From the NCBI RefSeq assembly GCF_000337535.1, contig NZ_AOIP01000032.1:218896-282895 (forward strand): a stretch of DNA of 64,000 nt, given 5' to 3'. The notes beneath the pieces are model-generated. The model did no database searches. It was not told where the DNA came from and saw nothing but the letters and a program-made list of their open reading frames with translations. A program made the position numbers and the translations under genes. This document shows, piece after piece, positions 8,178-17,708 of this stretch (the stretch's first letter is position 1; each line of letters begins with the position of its first letter). This DNA comes from Natrialba aegyptia DSM 13077 (GTDB lineage Archaea > Halobacteriota > Halobacteria > Halobacteriales > Natrialbaceae).

Positions 8178-9341
8178 TTACGACGGCGTCGCTCGGGACT
8201 GGTGCTCGCGGTCGCCCTCGCGAGCCTGTTCGAATACATCTCGTCCGGATTCTGCGTCGAACAGGTGGAGATCGGACTCGTCGAACGTAATCGCGATCTC
8301 GTCACCCGCCGCGAGTTCGACATCGGAGGCGACTCTGGCGATGAACTCGGGTGCAACGTCTAAGTGGAGGAAGTTGTCGGAGCCGACCGGCTCGACGACA
8401 TCGACACCGGCCCGGATCGCGTTCTGGGCGCTCTCACCGGCTATTTCGACGCTCTCGGGGCGGATACCGAGGGTGAACTGGGACCGCTCGAGAACGGCAG
8501 TGTTGGCGGTGGCGTACTCGCTCGAGAGGTCGAACGTGACCGTCTCGTCGGACCTGTCTGGACCGCGAAGGCGAACGCCGTTACCGACCCGTTCGGCGGT
8601 GACTTCGATGAAGTTCATCGACGGCGAGCCGATGAAGCCGCCGACGAAGCGGTTCGTGGGGTTTTCGTAGACTGCCGTTGGGGCCCCTTGCTGCTGCAGT
8701 TCGCCGTCGTTGAGGATGACGATCCGATCACCCATGGTCATCGCCTCGTGCTGGTCGTGGGTGACATAAACCGCCGTAATCCCGAGTTCGTCCTGGAGCC
8801 GCTGGATCTCCGCGCGCATACTCGTCCGGAGTTTCGCGTCGAGGTTGCTGAGCGGTTCGTCGAACAGGAACAGATCGGGTTCTCTGACGATCGCGCGGCC
8901 GAGTGCAACGCGTTGTTTCTGGCCGCCCGAGAGTTCGTCGGGTTTGTCCTCGAGCAGCGATTCGATGTCCATCATCTCGGCGGTTTCGACGACGCGTCGT
9001 TCGCGTTCGTCCGCGCCGAGATCGGTGCTCATGCGCAGCCCGAAAGCCATGTTTTCGAAGACCGTCTTGTGCGGGTACAGCGCGTAGTTCTGGAACACCA
9101 TCGCGACGTCCCGGTTTTTGGCGTGGACGTCGGTGACGTCCTCGTCGCCGATTTCGATTCGACCGGCCGTCGGCTCCTCGAGCCCGGCTAGCATTCGGAG
9201 CGTCGTCGTCTTCCCGCAGCCGGAGGGGCCGACGACGGTAACGAACTCGCCGTCTTCGATGTCGAGCGTCAGGTCGTCGACGGCGACGACCGTCCCCACG
9301 TCGTATTCCTTCCGGAGCGATTCGACCCTGACACGTGCCAT
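8178..9341 (-). CDS. Sugar ABC transporter ATP-binding protein (MalK/UgpC type)
   Basis: A 387-residue cytoplasmic ATPase energising the importer encoded divergently. Walker A is GPSGCGKT (38-45), the Q-loop is at Gln83, the signature LSGGQ is at 136-140, and Walker B ends in Asp160-Glu161, followed by the His switch in VYVTHDQ. The C-terminal third (from about 240) is the TOBE/regulatory domain typical of MalK-like proteins. The open frame continues upstream to 9383, but TTTATA at 9366-9371 lies 25 bases before the ATG at 9341, fixing the start as leaderless. It is transcribed towards the glucoamylase gene, with which it is convergent. Confidence 0.93.
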   Translation of the reverse strand: MARVRVESLRKEYDVGTVVAVDDLTLDIEDGEFVTVVGPSGCGKTTTLRMLAGLEEPTAGRIEIGDEDVTDVHAKNRDVAMVFQNYALYPHKTVFENMAFGLRMSTDLGADERERRVVETAEMMDIESLLEDKPDELSGGQKQRVALGRAIVREPDLFLFDEPLSNLDAKLRTSMRAEIQRLQDELGITAVYVTHDQHEAMTMGDRIVILNDGELQQQGAPTAVYENPTNRFVGGFIGSPSMNFIEVTAERVGNGVRLRGPDRSDETVTFDLSSEYATANTAVLERSQFTLGIRPESVEIAGESAQNAIRAGVDVVEPVGSDNFLHLDVAPEFIARVASDVELAAGDEIAITFDESDLHLFDAESGRDVFEQAREGDREHQSRATPS

Positions 9342-9582
9342 TTCCCTGGTGGTTCGGCAAGAGGGTATAAATTCTTTTCCCAAAAATCGAAATTCGAGAA
9401 GAATAATTACATCATATTTGCTGGAGAGTGACCTTTTAGATCGAACCGCCTGAGATAACGCCCGTTGCGTGAACCCACGGACCGGTCACCGAATCTTGCT
9501 CCACTGAATCGGTCATCGTACTACTGGATGATCGATCCTAACAATTAAATATATGAAGATATAATTCATCACTGTTTCCACC
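9342..9582. promoter_or_regulatory. Divergent promoter region of the sugar ABC transporter
   Basis: Contains TTTATA (9366-9371, minus strand) for the ATPase gene and AT-rich boxes at 9542-9566 for the binding-protein gene. No TACTC-N7/8-AGTA site with two or fewer mismatches was found by eye, so direct TrmB control here is not shown. Confidence 0.6.
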
Positions 9583-10785
9583 ATGCCAATGCAACGCAGG
9601 CGGGTTATCGCGGGGATCGGCGGGGCTGCAACGCTGTCGGTCGCCGGTTGTCTCGGTACCGACGACCAGGGAACGACGCTCTGGAACGAGTTCGAAAACG
9701 GCGAAGAGGAAACGCTCGAGGAACACCTCGACGCGTTCAACGAGGGGCGGGAGGACGAACTCGGAGCGGAGAACATCGCGGACATGGAAGAGCAACTCAA
9801 CACGGCGATTCCGGCAGGCGACGGTCCCGAGACGTTCGCGTGGGCCCACGACTGGCTCGGGCGCTTGCACGACCAGGAGTTTCTTTACGATGCCAGCGGG
9901 AGCCTCGACCTCGATCTCGGGAGCGAGTTCACGGCCGACGCCGCGGACGCAGTCCAGTGGGAGGGTGGCACCTACGGCGTGCCGTACGCGGCCGAAACGG
10001 TGACGCTGATGTACAATCCGGAACTGGTCGAGGAGCCGCCGGAGACGCTTTCGGAGATGGTCGACATCATGGAGGAACATCACGATCCGTCCAGCAATCA
10101 GTTCGGACTTTCGTACCCGCCGATAGATCCGTACTTCGTCAGCGCGTTCCTGCACGCCTTCGGCGGCCGAACGTTCCACAAGGACAGCGGTGAACTCGGT
10201 ATCGAGGACGACGAGTTCATCGAGGGTCTCGAACTGCTTCGGGACAATCTCTGGGAGTACGTGCCGGGGGACCCGTCGTACGAGAGTCAGATGACGCCGT
10301 TCAACGACGGGACCGCCCCGTTCGCGATCAACGGGCCGTGGCAGGTCAGCGGTTTCCGGGATGCCGGGATCGACGCGACGCTCGCCCCGTTGCCCGATAT
10401 CGACGGCGGCTCGCCGACGCCGTACACCGGGATTCAGGTGTGGTACTTCACGTCCGCACTCGGCGATGCGGACGAGGCGGCGACCGAGACGACGATGGAT
10501 TGGGCGGAGTGGTACGCGACCACCGAGGACGTGATCGTCGACAATGCGAATCAGCACGGGCTGATCCCGGTTCATCAGGAGTACGCCGATAGCGACGACC
10601 TCGGCGAGGACGTCGAAACGTTCCTGGAAACCGTCGAGACGGGCACGTTGATGCCGGCCGATCCGCGGATGGATCTCGTCTTTACGCCGCTCGAAGACGC
10701 ACTCGAACGGGTGTTCAACGGCGACGCAGACGCTGCCGAAGCCATGGAATCGGCAGCCGCCGAGATCCGCAGCCGTTGGGACTAA
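9583..10785 (+). CDS. Extracellular sugar-binding lipoprotein (maltose/maltodextrin type)
   Basis: A 400-residue family 1 solute-binding protein. The N-terminus has a twin-arginine signal (RRRVIAGIGG) ending in a lipobox with Cys at LSVAGC, so it is Tat-exported and lipid-anchored on the cell surface. The mature domain has typical features such as GVPYAAETVTLMYNPELV and FAINGPWQVSGF. It delivers sugar to the two permeases encoded directly downstream (22-base gap). The maltodextrin preference comes from the neighbouring glucoamylase and trmB genes. Confidence 0.9.
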   Translation: MPMQRRRVIAGIGGAATLSVAGCLGTDDQGTTLWNEFENGEEETLEEHLDAFNEGREDELGAENIADMEEQLNTAIPAGDGPETFAWAHDWLGRLHDQEFLYDASGSLDLDLGSEFTADAADAVQWEGGTYGVPYAAETVTLMYNPELVEEPPETLSEMVDIMEEHHDPSSNQFGLSYPPIDPYFVSAFLHAFGGRTFHKDSGELGIEDDEFIEGLELLRDNLWEYVPGDPSYESQMTPFNDGTAPFAINGPWQVSGFRDAGIDATLAPLPDIDGGSPTPYTGIQVWYFTSALGDADEAATETTMDWAEWYATTEDVIVDNANQHGLIPVHQEYADSDDLGEDVETFLETVETGTLMPADPRMDLVFTPLEDALERVFNGDADAAEAMESAAAEIRSRWD

Positions 10786-10807
10786 CACCCACGTCCGATA
10801 CTCAGAT

Positions 10808-11842
10808 ATGTCCACCTCATTCCTCGAACGCGTGTCCGCGGTGAGCCAGCGACGACTCCCCTTCGACGCGCGCAACGACAGCCTGTTCGGCCTCTTGCTC
10901 GCTGCCCCCGGCGTCGTGTTGTTCCTCTCGTTCATGCTGTTCCCCATCGCGTTCCTGGTCTATCTCTCGCTGACCGACGCGACACACGCGGGCACCGTCA
11001 TCGGGGGCGACGCCACCATCGTCGGGCTCGAAAACTACATCGAACTCGTCACCGATGCACAGTTCTGGACCTCGCTGACGGTCACCTGGCTGTTCCTCGC
11101 CGTGAGTCTCGCGATCAAGATCGTCCTCGGACTGGGCCTCGCAATGTTGCTCACGCACGCACGCGTCATTGGGAAGCGCTACATGCGAGCCGTCGTCATC
11201 ATCCCGATGGGACTGCCCGCTATCTTTATCGTCACGGTCTGGCGCGGACTGTTCAGCGGCGCTCGGTTCGGACCGTTCAACGAGCTACTCGCGTCCTATA
11301 ACGACATCATCACCGGCGTCGTCGGCCTCTTCGATCAGGCCGTCTTCTTCGCTGCGGTCTCTGCACCGGAGCTACTCCTCGTGGATCTTCCGATAAGTTG
11401 GCTGAGCGGGCGCTGGAGTGCGTTCCTGGCGTACGTGATGACGGAGGTCTGGCTCGCGTATCCGTTCATGGTGATCATCATCGTCAGCGCGCTGCAGGAC
11501 GTCCCGATGGAACTGCACGACGCGGCCAAGGTCGACGGCGCGGGCTACCTGTACCGGTTCGTCCACGTCACCGTACCGGCGGTGAAGCGCCCGGTCATGT
11601 TCGCGTCGATCCTGACCGCCGCGACATCCTTCCAGCAGTTTCTCATTCCGTGGATCTTCAACGGCGGCGGCCCCTCGCGACAGAACGAACTGCTCATCGT
11701 CTACGGCTATCGGGAGGCGATCGAACTCAACCAGTACGCCTTCGCATCCGCAATCATGGTCACCGCAATCGCGTTCATCGGACTGTTCATGTGGCTCGCC
11801 GTCAGAAAAGGCGATCTTGCTGCGGGGGTGAACGGTGCATGA
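10808..11842 (+). CDS. Sugar ABC transporter permease, MalF type
   Basis: A 344-residue inner-membrane permease with six predicted helices: a first helix at about residues 28-53, then the conserved five-helix core. The EAA loop that contacts the ATPase is visible as ELHDAAKVDGAGYLYRF. It is co-transcribed with the binding protein, and its stop overlaps the next permease's start in an ATGA arrangement (11839-11842), implying translational coupling. Confidence 0.92.
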   Translation: MSTSFLERVSAVSQRRLPFDARNDSLFGLLLAAPGVVLFLSFMLFPIAFLVYLSLTDATHAGTVIGGDATIVGLENYIELVTDAQFWTSLTVTWLFLAVSLAIKIVLGLGLAMLLTHARVIGKRYMRAVVIIPMGLPAIFIVTVWRGLFSGARFGPFNELLASYNDIITGVVGLFDQAVFFAAVSAPELLLVDLPISWLSGRWSAFLAYVMTEVWLAYPFMVIIIVSALQDVPMELHDAAKVDGAGYLYRFVHVTVPAVKRPVMFASILTAATSFQQFLIPWIFNGGGPSRQNELLIVYGYREAIELNQYAFASAIMVTAIAFIGLFMWLAVRKGDLAAGVNGA

Positions 11843-12819
11843 ACGCGATTATCGCCGTCCTCGGCAGCGTCATCAGCACCGTCGCATCGTGGACCCGCAA
11901 AAAGGCGACCTGGCCGCTGCGGGTCATCCACGCCGTGCGATTACCCGTCCAACAGGTTCGAGCGGGGAACCGGAGCGTTCTCGACCTCGCCAAGACGGCA
12001 CTCGGGACCGGAAGTGCACTTGCCGTTCTCGCCGTGCTCATGTTCCCGCTGTACTGGATCTTCGCGGCTTCGCTCTCGTCGGGGACGGGGCTGATGAGCA
12101 CCGACGGTCTCTTCGCCGATCCGACGACGTACAATCTCGACGCCTACCGCTGGGTGCTCTTCGAATCCCCGTTCGTGGATGCCCTCCGCAACAGTCTGGT
12201 CGTCGTCTTCGTCACCGTCACCGTCTCCATGTCGGTCGTCATCCCCGGCGCGTACGCGCTCTCGCGCCACGAGTTCAGGGGCCGGAAGAAGATCCTCTAC
12301 GGCTACGTACTGTTCACGCAGGTCGGTGCCGGGTTATCGATTGCGACGCTCATCGCGTTGTACGTGCTGTTCAACAGTGTCGGGCTGAGCAACAACCTGC
12401 TCGTGCTCGGGTTGTTCTACGCCGCGGGCGCGGTTCCGTTCAACACCTGGCTGCTCAAGACTTTCATGGATAACATTCCGGTCTCCTACGAGGAGGCCGC
12501 CGTGATCGACGGCGCGGGCCGCTGGCAGGTCATCCGCGAAGTGATCTTGCCGCTCTCGAAACCCGGCATCGCCGTCGTACTGGTCTTTACGTTCCTCGCG
12601 GGCTGGAACGAGTTCATCGTCGCCCGGACGCTGCTTCGTCCCGAGAACTACACCCTCTCGGTTGAACTCTACGCGCTCGCGACGGCCGGGCAGTACGATA
12701 CGCCGTGGACGCAGTTCTCGGCGTTTGCGATGTTGTTTGCGATGCCGGTGGCGTTGATCTACTTCTTCGCCCAGAGCTACGTCGAGAGCGGGCTCTCGTT
12801 CGGCGGCATGGAAGGGTAA
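11839..12819 (+). CDS. Sugar ABC transporter permease, MalG type
   Basis: A 326-residue partner permease. The open frame extends far upstream through the malF-like gene, but the ATG at 11839 in the ATGA overlap gives the normal family length and N-terminus. The EAA loop reads SYEEAAVIDGAGRWQV, followed by the conserved Pro of ILPLSKPG. The N-terminal 50 residues before the first core helix are longer than in bacterial MalG and rich in Arg and Lys. Confidence 0.92.
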   Translation: MNAIIAVLGSVISTVASWTRKKATWPLRVIHAVRLPVQQVRAGNRSVLDLAKTALGTGSALAVLAVLMFPLYWIFAASLSSGTGLMSTDGLFADPTTYNLDAYRWVLFESPFVDALRNSLVVVFVTVTVSMSVVIPGAYALSRHEFRGRKKILYGYVLFTQVGAGLSIATLIALYVLFNSVGLSNNLLVLGLFYAAGAVPFNTWLLKTFMDNIPVSYEEAAVIDGAGRWQVIREVILPLSKPGIAVVLVFTFLAGWNEFIVARTLLRPENYTLSVELYALATAGQYDTPWTQFSAFAMLFAMPVALIYFFAQSYVESGLSFGGMEG

Positions 12820-13002
12820 TCTCGTTTTCCTCGTTCCCTCGTTCTCTCGTTCTCGCTGTTCTCCTCGCCCCATGTCCCGTTCGAAGTTCGAACTGCGAGC
12901 CACGGATTGCAGTTCTCAGGACCGGCGTCCGACGATCGACTCGGCTTCGAACGCTGCTCGTCGAGCCGATTCATTGAACTCGCAAGGAAGGTTCGCGTTA
13001 GT

Positions 13003-13058
13003 GATCGCCGGTCGCTGCTCGCTGATCGCCGGTCGCCGGTCGCCGCTCGCTGCTCGCT
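13003..13058. repeat. Short direct repeat between convergent malG and gntP
   Basis: GATCGCCGGTCGC occurs at 13003-13015 and 13024-13036, and TGCTCGCT at 13016-13023 and 13051-13058, making an imperfect tandem array just beyond the gntP stop. It probably arose by slippage; no function is evident. Confidence 0.7.
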
Positions 13059-13065
13059 GTGACGA

Positions 13066-14511
13066 TCAGGCCAGCGGGAGGACCGACGCGACGGAGACGA
13101 TCATGACGAACGCCGTCACCGAAACGATGGTCGTCAGCGCCGTCCAGATTTTGAGCGTCTCGGTCTGCGTGAGGCCGCCGATTTCTTTGACCAGCCAGAA
13201 TCCGCTGTCGTTGAACCACGAGCAGATGTTTCCGCCGGCCCCGATAATGAGCGCCAGGTAGACCGGATGGACTGCCAGTTCCGGCACCTGCGGGGCCATG
13301 ATGCCCGCGGTCGTAATCATCGCGACGGTCGCAGAGCCCTGCGCGATGCGAATAGCGGCGGCGATGACCCACGCTGAAACGAGTACCATGACACCGTTTC
13401 CGCCGCCGACCGAGACGAGGTCAGTGATGTAGTCGCCGATGCCGGACGTCGCGAGGAGGCCGCCGAACGCGCCGCCGGCGGAGGTGATGGCGGCGATGTG
13501 CGCGCCGCTTTTGAGCGCTTCGACGAGTTCATCGGTCCAGATATCGCGGTCGAGTTGGCGAACGCGCAGGTACGTAAGTGCTGCTGCGAGGGCGGCCGCG
13601 GTGAGCGCGAAGTTCGGGTCGCCGAGGAAGGCCGTCGCCGGTTGGATCGTCTCCAGCGGGCCTTCGAACGCAGCAAAGTTGAGCGTTCCCAGCGGTCCCA
13701 GGGAGGCGCTAACGCCCGTCGAGGCCATCTCGAAGAGGTAATTGGCGGTCGTACTGAGTGCGACGAGGACGACGGCGAGCAGGATCGGGAGCGTCGCCTC
13801 GAACAGTCCCGGCAGTTCGCTATCGGGGAGTTCCGCCAGTTCCTCGACTTCGCGGGCGTTCGATCCCATCGTCTCGCGGAGCGGGATGTCGTCGAGGCGG
13901 TCGTTGATCCACCGCCCGTAGAGGATGCCAGCGACGACGGTCGTCGGAATGGCGACCAGAACGCCGGCGATCATCGTGGTGCCGAGATCGACGCCGAGTT
14001 CGAGCGCGATCGCGAGCGGGCCGGGAGTCGGCGGGACGAATACGTGCGTCGTCGATGCGCCTGCACCGACGACACAGAGAAAGAGCGCGTAGTCGCGGCC
14101 GGTGCGGGCTCGCATGGAGCGAGCGAGCGGTGCCATCAGGTAGAAGACGTTGTCGAAAAACACCGGAATCGAGAGCGCGCTGCTGCTCCCCCAGAGCGCG
14201 AGGTAGGACCGTTCTTCGCCGGTTACCGACTGGAACGACCGAACGATGCGCTCCGCAGCGCCGCTTTCCATCATTCCCTTGCCGATGAGTGCGGCCATCA
14301 AGATGGGAATACCGACGCTGGTCATCGTCTCGCCGAACCCGCCGGCGATTTCGGTGGGGACCTCACTGAGCGGCACCGCCGCCGTTGCGGCACCGACGAT
14401 CAGCGATGCGATAACGAGTCCGAGAAACGCCGGTAGTTTCAGCCAGACGAGTAATGCGATGACTGCGATCAACCCGATCACAAAGACGATCAGGGGGTTA
14501 CCGATTGCCAT
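13066..14511 (-). CDS. gntP: GntP family gluconate permease
   Basis: A 481-residue transporter with about 12-14 membrane helices and GntP features: SIPVFFDNVFYLMAPLA, HVFVPPTPGPLA, and a C-terminal QGSATVAMITTAGI and GGNICSWFNDSGFWL. It imports gluconate or a related sugar acid by cation symport, feeding the dehydratase and kdgA at the left of the window. A GTG at 14526 is in frame, but the ATG at 14511 lies about 27 bases from the AT-rich TGAAATATAATACGG box (14537-14551), so 14511 is preferred. Confidence 0.92.
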   Translation of the reverse strand: MAIGNPLIVFVIGLIAVIALLVWLKLPAFLGLVIASLIVGAATAAVPLSEVPTEIAGGFGETMTSVGIPILMAALIGKGMMESGAAERIVRSFQSVTGEERSYLALWGSSSALSIPVFFDNVFYLMAPLARSMRARTGRDYALFLCVVGAGASTTHVFVPPTPGPLAIALELGVDLGTTMIAGVLVAIPTTVVAGILYGRWINDRLDDIPLRETMGSNAREVEELAELPDSELPGLFEATLPILLAVVLVALSTTANYLFEMASTGVSASLGPLGTLNFAAFEGPLETIQPATAFLGDPNFALTAAALAAALTYLRVRQLDRDIWTDELVEALKSGAHIAAITSAGGAFGGLLATSGIGDYITDLVSVGGGNGVMVLVSAWVIAAAIRIAQGSATVAMITTAGIMAPQVPELAVHPVYLALIIGAGGNICSWFNDSGFWLVKEIGGLTQTETLKIWTALTTIVSVTAFVMIVSVASVLPLA

Positions 14512-14869
14512 GGCTAACTTGGACACGCTGATCCGTATTATATTTCATCATATAGAACAGGGATCAAAAGCACCCATATATCCATTGTTGTTATTTATTA
14601 ATGGACGAGTAAAGAGTAGCCATCGAGATTCGAGGAAAGGATTCAACAATACTTATCAGATATGTGTGTGCGTACACTCGGTTCGAGCACTCCCTGAAAT
14701 TGTTATATATCCGGCATCTACGCGGCAAATCGCTGACTGGATGGTCCGCCACCGGACCGAAATGATCAGTGGTGGAACATATTTTCGAACGGTCGCACTC
14801 GAGAACGAAGCGTCGGTCTCGCGGGGCGTCTCTACAGCCACGTACAGACGAACTGCAGAGTGTATACAG
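14512..14869. other. Promoter of gntP and AT-rich intergenic region
   Basis: Holds the gntP TATA region (14537-14551). Further AT-rich stretches with TATA-like boxes at about 14590-14600, 14650 and 14700-14712 have no matching gene. GAGTA occurs twice at about 14605-14616 (GAGTAAAGAGTA), resembling TrmB half-sites in direct rather than inverted order. No supported coding frame. Confidence 0.5.
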
Positions 14870-15361
14870 TCAGCTCACGGGATCGTCGATCAGCGTCAGC
14901 AGTTCGCGAACCGACGGCCGATCGAACGAGTTCATCCCCTGATAGCTGGTCGTGACCGTCGGCTCTCCGTTCCGGAACTCGAGGATGATCGTCATCGGTG
15001 CTCGACCGATCGCCTGGGCCATTCGTCCGAGTTTCCCGTATCTGGTTTGCTGTGTAAAGGCCGTCGCAAGCGCCGTCTCGCTGTCGGCCAGGACCGGAAA
15101 CGGCGGCTCGACGAGTCGCCGCCAAGAGCGCACCTTCGGATACGAGCCCGGCACGACTACTGCCACAGCGATGTCCCGCCGCCGAAAGCGGTCGTACGCA
15201 TCCGCGACCTCGCGAGCCTGTTGTCGACACGTGCCGCTCTGATGGCTCTGCATCAAGAGCAAGACGACAGCCGCCGAGTTCGAACCGAGTGCGGCGACCG
15301 AGACCGGATCGGGGCCTGCTCCCACGTTCGGGAACTCGAGCGAGACGACCTCGGGATCCAT
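14870..15361 (-). CDS. Redoxin (AhpC/TSA-like) domain protein
   Basis: A 163-residue thioredoxin-fold protein: VSVAALGSNSAAVVLLLM as the first strand region, a single Cys in QSGTCRQQ near the usual active-site position, then PFPVLADSETALATAF and a cis-Pro region RAPMTIILEFRNGE. The usual peroxiredoxin PxxxTxxC is replaced by HQSGTC, so peroxidase activity is doubtful. It lies 195 bases downstream of alaX on the same strand. The role is unknown beyond thiol redox chemistry. Confidence 0.75.
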   Translation of the reverse strand: MDPEVVSLEFPNVGAGPDPVSVAALGSNSAAVVLLLMQSHQSGTCRQQAREVADAYDRFRRRDIAVAVVVPGSYPKVRSWRRLVEPPFPVLADSETALATAFTQQTRYGKLGRMAQAIGRAPMTIILEFRNGEPTVTTSYQGMNSFDRPSVRELLTLIDDPVS

Positions 15362-15556
15362 ACGCAGTGTATGGGATGGAGACCGAAAGCGGTAGTCCCG
15401 GCAGTTGTCGGCGCGTTCGCGGTCGTAACCGATATTGAGACGCGTAGTCTTCGTCGCGGTGACCGCGGCGGTCGGACCCGCGGCTTGGCCTGGCTTCAGA
15501 GCGCCCCGGTGCTCGACTGCCGTATCCCGAGCACCCCCGACATTACAGCCCGGACG

Positions 15557-16846
15557 TCAGGGCTCCAGTGCCGCAATGATCTCCGCCGGGGACGCATCGA
15601 ACCCGCCAGCCTGCGCCAGGGTAGCCGAACCGCCACCGCCACCGCCGAAGGCATCGGTTACCTCCGCGACCACCGTCTCGGCGGAGAGCGACGACGTGGC
15701 GTCGGTAGCGACGACGACGTAGGTGGTGTCGGTGCCCCCTGCGATCACGACGACATCCGCAACCTCACCCGCCGCTTCGCGTGCGATCTCCCCCGCGTCG
15801 TTCGTGTCCATCTCCACCTCCGAGACCGTCGTCACCCACTCGAGTTCATCTCGCTCGAACGGCTCGCTCCCCCCGAGTTGCGTCTCCACGAGGTCGCGCT
15901 CGAGCGACCGCGCTCGCTCGGTAGCCGCTTCGCGCTCGTCCCGAAGCCGCGCCAATTCGTCTCCGACAGCCGAAAGCGGCACGCCGAGCGTTCGGCGAGC
16001 GGTCAGCGCCGCCGCCTTCTCCGCGCGGCGGCGTTCGATCGCGTCCGGGCCGACGCTGAACTCGATCCTGGTGAGTCCGTCGCCGGGATTCGATCGGTCG
16101 AGTATGGTAACGGGGCCGATCTCTCGCGTGTTTCGAACGTGCGTGCCGCCGCAGGCGGCGACGTCCCACGGTTCGGCCGAGCCGTCGGTACTCGTGGTTA
16201 CGGTGGGGCCGCCGGACGGGGTTCGTGCTCGCGTCCCGCTCCCGCCCCCGTTCTCGTCCGCGCCGCCGATCGTGACGACGCGAACGCGTCCCTGCTGGAA
16301 CGCGCCGTCTTCGGTCGCCTCGTTGAACGCGATACGATCCCGATCGCGCGCGTCCGCGACCGGCACGTCTTCCCAGGAAACGGGACGTGACTCCCAGACG
16401 GCACGGTTGACGAGCGACTCGAGTTCGAGGAGCGTTTCATCGTCGATTTCCGAACTCGTCTCGAGGTCGACGCGGATCTTCTCCTCGCCGATGTCGAAGC
16501 CGCCGTAGCCGAGGTCATCGAGGACACGACGGCCAGCGCCATAGAGTGCGTGGCTGGCGGTATGTGCGCGCATACAGTACATGCGGAAGGTCCAGTCGAC
16601 CGAACAGAGGACGCGCTGGCCGGAGCGAAACGACGGGTCGTCGGCCAGCACGTGGATGTGCTCGCCGTCCTCGAGTCGGACATCGTCGACCGCGATGCCG
16701 CCGATCGTGCCGCGGTCGGCCGGCTGGCCGCCGCTTTCGCTGTAGAAGTAGCTCGTGTCGAGCCGAACTCGTCGGCCGTCGATCGCCGTCACTTCGGTCT
16801 CGAACCGCGTGGCGTACGGCTCCGCTGCCGCGCGTTGCCCACTCAT
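15557..16846 (-). CDS. alaX: Alanyl-tRNA editing protein AlaX with C-terminal DHHA1 domain
   Basis: A trans-editing hydrolase that removes Ser or Gly from mischarged tRNA-Ala. The 429 residues contain an N-terminal small domain, the editing core with zinc motif HTASH (HxxxH) and the second half CGGTH, a coiled coil (about 270-320) and a glycine-rich DHHA1 domain (FGGGGGGSATLAQAGG). This is the large AlaX form. A serine/glycine-rich, acidic insertion between the zinc motifs (about residues 190-220) is longer than in most relatives. The ATG at 16846 is preferred over the in-frame ATG at 16873 because CTTTTTGG lies about 27 bases upstream. Confidence 0.92.
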   Translation of the reverse strand: MSGQRAAAEPYATRFETEVTAIDGRRVRLDTSYFYSESGGQPADRGTIGGIAVDDVRLEDGEHIHVLADDPSFRSGQRVLCSVDWTFRMYCMRAHTASHALYGAGRRVLDDLGYGGFDIGEEKIRVDLETSSEIDDETLLELESLVNRAVWESRPVSWEDVPVADARDRDRIAFNEATEDGAFQQGRVRVVTIGGADENGGGSGTRARTPSGGPTVTTSTDGSAEPWDVAACGGTHVRNTREIGPVTILDRSNPGDGLTRIEFSVGPDAIERRRAEKAAALTARRTLGVPLSAVGDELARLRDEREAATERARSLERDLVETQLGGSEPFERDELEWVTTVSEVEMDTNDAGEIAREAAGEVADVVVIAGGTDTTYVVVATDATSSLSAETVVAEVTDAFGGGGGGSATLAQAGGFDASPAEIIAALEP

Positions 16847-16946
16847 CGGTCTCACTCCGTTGCCCGGTACCAAAAAGCTGCTCGCCGATCCGCGGTCGGT
16901 CGCGTCGGTCTCGTTGCTCGGTGTTACTCGGTCGGTATTCGATCCG

Positions 16947-17474
16947 TTACTCGGAAAGCGTCACGCCGAGTCGCTCCTCGAGCGCCTCGATCAGGCCGCC
17001 GCCGATACCGGCTTGCGTCGCTCGACCCTGCTCGACTGCGAGCAGGTCCTTTTCGGGAACGTCGAGTTCGTCCGCGAGCTCGGACCGCTGGAGGCCGGCA
17101 TCGCGGCGGGAATCGACGAGCGTCTCGCCGTAGTCCGAGACGAGGTACGGCAGCGGGTCGTCGTCGTAGTTGGTGCCGTCTTGCTCCCAGTGCTCGGAGT
17201 CGTCGTCCCAGACGGGATTCGCTTTGGCGACGTTTTGGGCAGCCTTCTGTTTGCGGCTGGGTTCGTTGCGGGAGTCGCTGGAGTTGCCGGTATCGCGCGT
17301 CGAACGTTGTTGACGCTGTGTCTTCTGTGCGTCGTCGTGGGGTGCACAGTCCGGACAAACCTCGAGTTCAGCGCCGGCGACCGAGGCGCGGCGCAGCGAA
17401 TCGCTTTCGGCTCCGCAGAGTTCGCAGTTCGTCCCGCCACCGCCGCCGGACGAACCGGTCGAGTACTTAGCCAT
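16947..17474 (-). CDS. Multiprotein bridging factor 1 (MBF1)-type zinc ribbon/HTH protein
   Basis: A 175-residue archaeal MBF1: a glycine-rich start, a zinc ribbon (CELC ... CPDC), a long polar linker and a C-terminal Cro/C1 helix-turn-helix (DYGETLVDSRRDAG to LGVTLSE). MBF1 proteins associate with the transcription or translation machinery in archaea; the precise role is unsettled. A long open frame runs upstream to 17699 through the tRNA, but the ATG at 17474 has a TTTCAAAT box about 27 bases upstream. It is divergent from tRNA-Leu. Confidence 0.9.
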   Translation of the reverse strand: MAKYSTGSSGGGGGTNCELCGAESDSLRRASVAGAELEVCPDCAPHDDAQKTQRQQRSTRDTGNSSDSRNEPSRKQKAAQNVAKANPVWDDDSEHWEQDGTNYDDDPLPYLVSDYGETLVDSRRDAGLQRSELADELDVPEKDLLAVEQGRATQAGIGGGLIEALEERLGVTLSE

Positions 17475-17617
17475 GGTATTCTTTGGCAACTGCGACATTT
17501 GAAATCTCCGTTCCGGGCGGTCCCGTGTGACCTCGCCGCAGACGCAAGCACAAAGGAAAGGGCTTTTATAATCACACTGGATACGATTGAGTGCGGACAA
17601 AGAGAAAGCAAGTGCGA

Positions 17618-17702
<85 letters not shown>

Positions 17703-17708
17703 TCGCCT

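Noticed and set aside
9538-10947. 469-codon minus-strand frame opposite the sugar-binding protein
   Set aside because: The plus strand encodes a Tat lipoprotein with full family features; the antisense frame is Arg-rich and lacks any signature.
14656-14841. 61-codon minus-strand frame in the gntP-redoxin spacer
   Set aside because: Composition unlike haloarchaeal proteins and no promoter at the right distance.
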